Source: CAVSBT01 sp964609465
GTDB taxonomy: Bacteria > Chloroflexota > Dehalococcoidia > DSTF01 > JALHUB01
DNA: 24,393 nucleotides
NCBI GenBank assembly: GCA_964609465.1
Contig: CAZSSQ010000015.1
Coordinates: 1-24,393 of the forward strand
Reading direction: 5' to 3'
Shown: piece after piece, positions 20,976 to 24,393 of the stretch
Position numbering within the stretch: position 1 is the stretch's first letter
Layout: each line of letters opens with the position of its first letter
The notes under the pieces: generated by a model
What the model saw: the letters and a program-made list of their open reading frames with translations, nothing else
What the model was told of the DNA's origin: nothing
Databases searched by the model: none
Program-made: the position numbers and the translations under genes

Positions 20976-22463
20976 ATGTACACTCCCACGCTCGAGGAAG
21001 CGCGCGCTCTGGCCGACCGGGGCAACCTCTGCCCTGTCTACCGGGAGGTGACCGCCGACCTGGAGACGCCGGTCTCGGCCTACCTGAAGGTGGCCCGGGG
21101 TCGCCATTCCTTCCTCCTAGAGAGCGTGGAGGGCGGCGAGCGCCTGGCCCGCTACAGCTTCATCGGTACCGAGCCCTACCGGGTGCTGCGCACAGGCGTC
21201 AGTCCCGCCTTCAATCACTGGCGCAGCGACCCCCTCGTGCCGATCGAGGATGAGCTGCGGCGCTTCCAGGTGGTGCCGGTGCCCGGACTGCCCCGCTTCC
21301 ACGGCGGCGCCGTCGGCTACCTCTCCTACGAGGTGGCCCGCTACTTCGAGCCCCGGCTGCCGGTCCCCGAGGCCGACCCCCTGGGGCTGCCCGAGGCCAT
21401 CTTCCTTTTCGTTGATACCCTCCTCGTCTTCGACCACCTCCAGCACCGGATCAAGGTGGTCAGCCACTGCCGCCTGGACGGCGACATCGACGCCGCCTAC
21501 CGGCAGGCCGCGTGGCGCATCGAGGAGCTGGTCGGGCGCCTGGCGCGCCCCCTGACGGCCCTCCCGTACCGACAGGAGGCGCCCGCGGGCGCAGCGCCGG
21601 AGGCCGTGACCTCCAATGTCACCAAAGAGGACTACCTGGCCAAGGTGGAGCGCTGCCGGGAGTACATCGTCGCCGGGGACATCTACCAGGTGCAGATCTC
21701 CCAGCGCTTCCAGCGGCCTACCTTCGCCCATCCCTTCGAGGTCTACCGCGCCCTGCGGACCATCAACCCCTCGCCCTACATGTACTACCTGGATCTGGGC
21801 GACGCTCAGATCGTCGGTGCCTCGCCGGAGATGCTGGTGCGTGTAGAGGACGGTCTGGTGGAGACCCACCCCATCGCCGGCACGCGCCGTCGCGGCCGTG
21901 ACTTCGAGGACGAACGGCGCATGGAGGAGGAGCTGCGCACCGACGAGAAGGAGCGGGCGGAGCACATCATGCTCGTGGACCTGGCCCGCAACGACGTCGG
22001 CCGCATCAGCCAGGCGGGCACCGTCCAGGTCAGCCAGCTCATGGAGGTGGAGCGCTACTCCCACGTCATGCACCTCGTATCGCACGTCGTGGGGCGCCTG
22101 CGACCGGAGATGACCTCCTATGATGCCCTGCGGGCCTGCTTCCCGGCCGGCACTGTCTCTGGCGCCCCCAAGATCCGGGCCATGGAGATCATCGCCGAGA
22201 TGGAGCCGGACCGCCGCGGGCCCTACGCCGGCGCCGTTGGCTACTTCGACCTCTCGGGCAATCTGGACACCGCCATCACCATCCGCACCATCGTCATGAA
22301 GGACGGCGTCGCCTACGCCCAGGCCGCCGGCGGCATCGTCTTCGACAGCGTGCCCGAGCTGGAGTACATGGAGACGCAGAACAAGGCGCGAGCCCTGCTG
22401 CGCGCCATCGAGCAGGCGGAGGCGACGGCGGAGGCGGCGCCGCGGGGCAGCCCGGGGTACTAG
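20976..22463 (+). CDS. trpE: Anthranilate synthase component I
   Basis: This 495-residue subunit converts chorismate to anthranilate with ammonia from TrpG. The N-terminal domain carries LLES (47-50), the site of tryptophan feedback inhibition in homologues, followed by RYSFIGTEP. The chorismate-binding domain covers about 220-485, with SPEMLVRVEDG, THPIAGTRRRG, a DEKERAEHIMLVDLARND segment, CFPAGTVSGAPKIRAMEII and a GYFDLSGNLDTAITIRT block. All are typical of TrpE rather than PabB. The ATG at 20976 follows trpS by 2 bases with no clear ribosome-binding site, indicating coupling. The same frame is open 78 bases upstream into trpS and is not needed. Confidence 0.94.
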   Translation: MYTPTLEEARALADRGNLCPVYREVTADLETPVSAYLKVARGRHSFLLESVEGGERLARYSFIGTEPYRVLRTGVSPAFNHWRSDPLVPIEDELRRFQVVPVPGLPRFHGGAVGYLSYEVARYFEPRLPVPEADPLGLPEAIFLFVDTLLVFDHLQHRIKVVSHCRLDGDIDAAYRQAAWRIEELVGRLARPLTALPYRQEAPAGAAPEAVTSNVTKEDYLAKVERCREYIVAGDIYQVQISQRFQRPTFAHPFEVYRALRTINPSPYMYYLDLGDAQIVGASPEMLVRVEDGLVETHPIAGTRRRGRDFEDERRMEEELRTDEKERAEHIMLVDLARNDVGRISQAGTVQVSQLMEVERYSHVMHLVSHVVGRLRPEMTSYDALRACFPAGTVSGAPKIRAMEIIAEMEPDRRGPYAGAVGYFDLSGNLDTAITIRTIVMKDGVAYAQAAGGIVFDSVPELEYMETQNKARALLRAIEQAEATAEAAPRGSPGY

Positions 22464-22486
22464 ACCCAGCCACGGGACCAGCAGCC

Positions 22487-23662
22487 ATGCCCACCATCAC
22501 CGTCTTTGCCCTCCTCACGACCGACCAGCAGGTGCTGCTCGCCCAGCGACGCCTCGGCAGCCCGCCCTTCGCCGGGCGCTGGACGCTGCCGGTGGCCATT
22601 CTCCGGCCCCAGGAGACGGCCGAGGAGTGCCTGGAGCGCCTGGCCAAGGCCGAGCTGGATGTGGAGCCGGTCGAGTATGAATTCGCCGACACCCTCTACC
22701 TGGACGACCCGGCCGGCGGCGGGCGCTACGTCGGCAACGTCTTCCTGGTGCTGCGCTGGGAGGGAAAGCTGCGCTACCGCAGCCACGGCGAGTTCCAGGA
22801 TGTGCGCTGGATGCCGCTGGAGGAGCTGCCCGGCCTTCCCATGCCGGAGCCCATGCGTCGCTGGCTCCAGGCTCGCATGGCCGGCGAGGAGTTCCCCCAG
22901 GAGCCGCCGGACAACCGCGCGGCCTGGAACGCCATCGCTGCCGCCTATCGGGAGCGCCACCCCCTCCCGACCGACCGCCTTCTCTACGGCGTGCGCTGCC
23001 CCTCGGAGGAAGAGTTGGGGCTGCTCGGTGAGGTGCAGGGCCGTCGTGTCCTCGTCCTCGGCTGCGGCGGCGGAGAGGACGCCATCGCCCTGGCCCGTCG
23101 CGGGGCGCAGGTGGTGGGCATCGACCTCTCGGACGAGCGGGTCCGCTTCGCCCGCGAGCTCGCCCAGAAGGAGGGGCTGGTGGTGCCTTTCGTTCAGGGC
23201 AACATCGAGGAGCTGCCGGACGTGGACACCGAGAGCCAGGACGTCGTGGTGTCGTCCCACGCGCTGAACTACGTCGAGCACGCCGATCGCTGCTTTGCGG
23301 AGGCGTTCCGGGTGCTGAAGCCGGGCGGGTTCTTCGTCTTCAGCGTCCAGCACCCGATGGATGCCTGCCTGGGCGACGGCCCGCCCTACGCCCTGGAGAA
23401 GGGCTACTGGGAGGCGCAGCACGACTGGGAGTGGGAGTTCATGGAAGCGGGCCTGAAGGAGCGCTTCCGGTCCTGGTATCGCACGGTGGCCGACTGGTTT
23501 GCCTTGCTCCAGGAAGCGGGCTTCCAGATGGAGCGGCTGCTGGAGCCTCAACCGCCGTCGGAGCCGCCGACGGAGACGGACCTTTCCTGGGGCGACGCGG
23601 CGGTCGAGAAGACATCCCGGGTGCCGGCGACCCTCATCTTCAGGGCGCGCCGGCCGGCCTAG
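22487..23662 (+). CDS. NUDIX-domain / SAM-dependent methyltransferase fusion protein
   Basis: The 391-residue protein joins two domains. Residues 1-135 resemble a NUDIX fold (ITVFALLTTDQQVLLAQRR, then FAGRWTLPVA). The NUDIX box is degenerate: Glu43, Arg51 and Glu56 remain, but the leading Gly is Ala37, the two other Glu positions are Leu52 and Ala55, and the late Gly is Asp58. Hydrolase activity is doubtful. Residues 141-388 are a class I methyltransferase with NRAAWNAIAAAYRERH (143-158), SAM motif I VLVLGCGGGEDA (188-199), Asp213 in GIDLS, and RVLKPGGFFVFSVQHP (275-290). The ATG at 22487 is 24 bases from trpE's stop; trpG follows after 14 bases. It is thus in the trp transcript. Substrate unknown. 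Confidence 0.85.
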   Translation: MPTITVFALLTTDQQVLLAQRRLGSPPFAGRWTLPVAILRPQETAEECLERLAKAELDVEPVEYEFADTLYLDDPAGGGRYVGNVFLVLRWEGKLRYRSHGEFQDVRWMPLEELPGLPMPEPMRRWLQARMAGEEFPQEPPDNRAAWNAIAAAYRERHPLPTDRLLYGVRCPSEEELGLLGEVQGRRVLVLGCGGGEDAIALARRGAQVVGIDLSDERVRFARELAQKEGLVVPFVQGNIEELPDVDTESQDVVVSSHALNYVEHADRCFAEAFRVLKPGGFFVFSVQHPMDACLGDGPPYALEKGYWEAQHDWEWEFMEAGLKERFRSWYRTVADWFALLQEAGFQMERLLEPQPPSEPPTETDLSWGDAAVEKTSRVPATLIFRARRPA

Positions 23663-23676
23663 CGAGAGGGAGAGAG

Positions 23677-24252
23677 ATGCTCCTCCTCATCGACAACTAC
23701 GACAGCTTCACCTACAACCTCTACCAGTACCTGTCGGAGCTGGGGGCGGAGGTGCAGGTCGTGCGCAACGACGCCATCACGCTGGCCGAGGTCGAGTCTA
23801 TGGCGCCGGAGCGCATCGTCGTCTCGCCCGGCCCCGGCACGCCGCGAGACGCCGGCATCAGCATCGAGCTCATCCGCTGCTTCGCGGGGCAGGTGCCCAT
23901 CCTGGGCGTGTGCCTGGGCCACCAGTCTATCGGCGAGGCCTTCGGGGGCGTGGTAGCGGGCGCCGGCGAGATCAAACACGGCAAGACATCGATCGTCACG
24001 CACCAGGGTAAGGGCGTCCTGCGCGGCCTGCCCAACCCCTTCGAGGCCATCCGCTATCACTCGCTGGCCATCCAGCGGGAGGGCTTCCCGGAGTGCCTGG
24101 AGGTGACGGCGGAGAGCGAGTCGGGGGTGATCATGGCGGTGCGGCACCGGGAGCTGGCGGTGGAGGGCGTGCAGTTCCACCCGGAGTCTATACTGACGCC
24201 GGTGGGCCACGACATCCTGCGCAACTTCCTGGAGATAAGGGGGATGCCATGA
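23677..24252 (+). CDS. trpG: Anthranilate synthase component II (glutamine amidotransferase)
   Basis: This 191-residue class I glutamine amidotransferase releases ammonia from glutamine for TrpE. The triad is complete: Cys79 in GVCLGHQ (77-83), His168 and Glu170 in FHPES. NYDSFTYNL (7-15) and SPGPGTP (50-56) are conserved blocks. The ATG at 23677 is preceded by a purine-rich GAGAGGGAGAGAG, and the length matches stand-alone TrpG/PabA. Its stop overlaps the trpD start (ATGA). It may also serve folate synthesis as PabA, which sequence alone does not settle; the trp context favours TrpG. Confidence 0.94.
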   Translation: MLLLIDNYDSFTYNLYQYLSELGAEVQVVRNDAITLAEVESMAPERIVVSPGPGTPRDAGISIELIRCFAGQVPILGVCLGHQSIGEAFGGVVAGAGEIKHGKTSIVTHQGKGVLRGLPNPFEAIRYHSLAIQREGFPECLEVTAESESGVIMAVRHRELAVEGVQFHPESILTPVGHDILRNFLEIRGMP

Positions 24253-24393
24253 TCCGTGAAGCTATCGCTGCGCTGGTGGACGGGCGCTCCCTGACGGAGG
24301 CGGAGGCCGCCGCCGTCATGGAGGAGATCATGTCGGAGGAGGCGACGCCGGCCCAGTTCGGCGCCTTCGTCACCGCCCTCCGCCTCAAGGGCG
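24249..24393 (+). CDS. trpD: Anthranilate phosphoribosyltransferase, N-terminal part
   Basis: Only the first 48 codons are in the window; the gene runs off the right edge. The start ATG overlaps the trpG stop by four bases (ATGA), so translation is coupled. The fragment MIREAIAALVDGRSLTEAEA followed by an EEIMSEEATPAQFGAFVTAL-type helix matches the N-terminal helical domain of TrpD. The enzyme adds phosphoribose to anthranilate. Catalytic motifs lie beyond the edge. Confidence 0.9.
   Translation, partial: MIREAIAALVDGRSLTEAEAAAVMEEIMSEEATPAQFGAFVTALRLKG

Noticed and set aside
22487..23662. A frameshift or chimeric assembly joining two genes
   Set aside because: The NUDIX and methyltransferase parts are in one uninterrupted frame with a natural-looking linker and uniform base composition, so a true fusion is more likely.

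Overview
The window is a high-GC bacterial chromosomal segment, densely packed, with no rRNA, tRNA, CRISPR array or intact transposase. Several features point to Chloroflexota, probably a Dehalococcoidia-like lineage: a corrinoid salvage operon, a class-2 TrpB, frequent TTG and GTG starts, a Trp T-box, and a CaiB/amidohydrolase pair. That placement is inference from gene content; no taxonomic marker was searched.

Left part (1-8318). A short-chain dehydrogenase with an altered catalytic site lies on the minus strand. It is followed by about 630 bases of non-coding DNA holding a palindromic CACAGAT repeat, a consensus sigma-70 promoter, a cobalamin riboswitch and two tandem intrinsic terminators. 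This leader drives a tightly coupled plus-strand operon: btuF-btuC-btuD (corrinoid import), cobO (adenosylation), and cobT, cobS, cobU (nucleotide-loop assembly). It is a transport-and-salvage unit; no corrin-ring synthesis gene is present here. A rhomboid protease follows.

Middle part (8450-15255, minus strand). A promoter at 15225-15254 drives rpsF-ssb-rpsR, in which S18 has a long Ala/Glu/Pro-rich N-terminal extension. Immediately downstream, with spacings of 110 bases or less, come a membrane-anchored parvulin-type foldase, homoserine dehydrogenase, a coiled-coil protein of unknown role, threonine synthase and an SppA-type peptidase without a membrane anchor. This joins threonine synthesis to protein-quality genes.

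Right part (15607-24393, plus strand). A CaiB/BaiF CoA-transferase is paired with an amidohydrolase-2-like protein that seems to have lost its metal ligands. Their codon use (more AGA/AGG arginine) differs from the neighbours. Then a textbook promoter and a tryptophan T-box leader (specifier UGG, antiterminator bulge UGGC) precede trpB2, trpS, trpE, a NUDIX-methyltransferase fusion, trpG and the start of trpD. The leader contains four tandem copies of a 7-base unit. The trpB-trpS gap contains an 8-base tandem repeat with inverted copies around a 41-residue ORF.

The most unusual items are the NUDIX-methyltransferase fusion inside a T-box-controlled trp operon, the heptamer array inside the T-box leader, the degenerate amidohydrolase next to a CoA-transferase, the extended S18, and the coiled-coil protein between hom and thrC.
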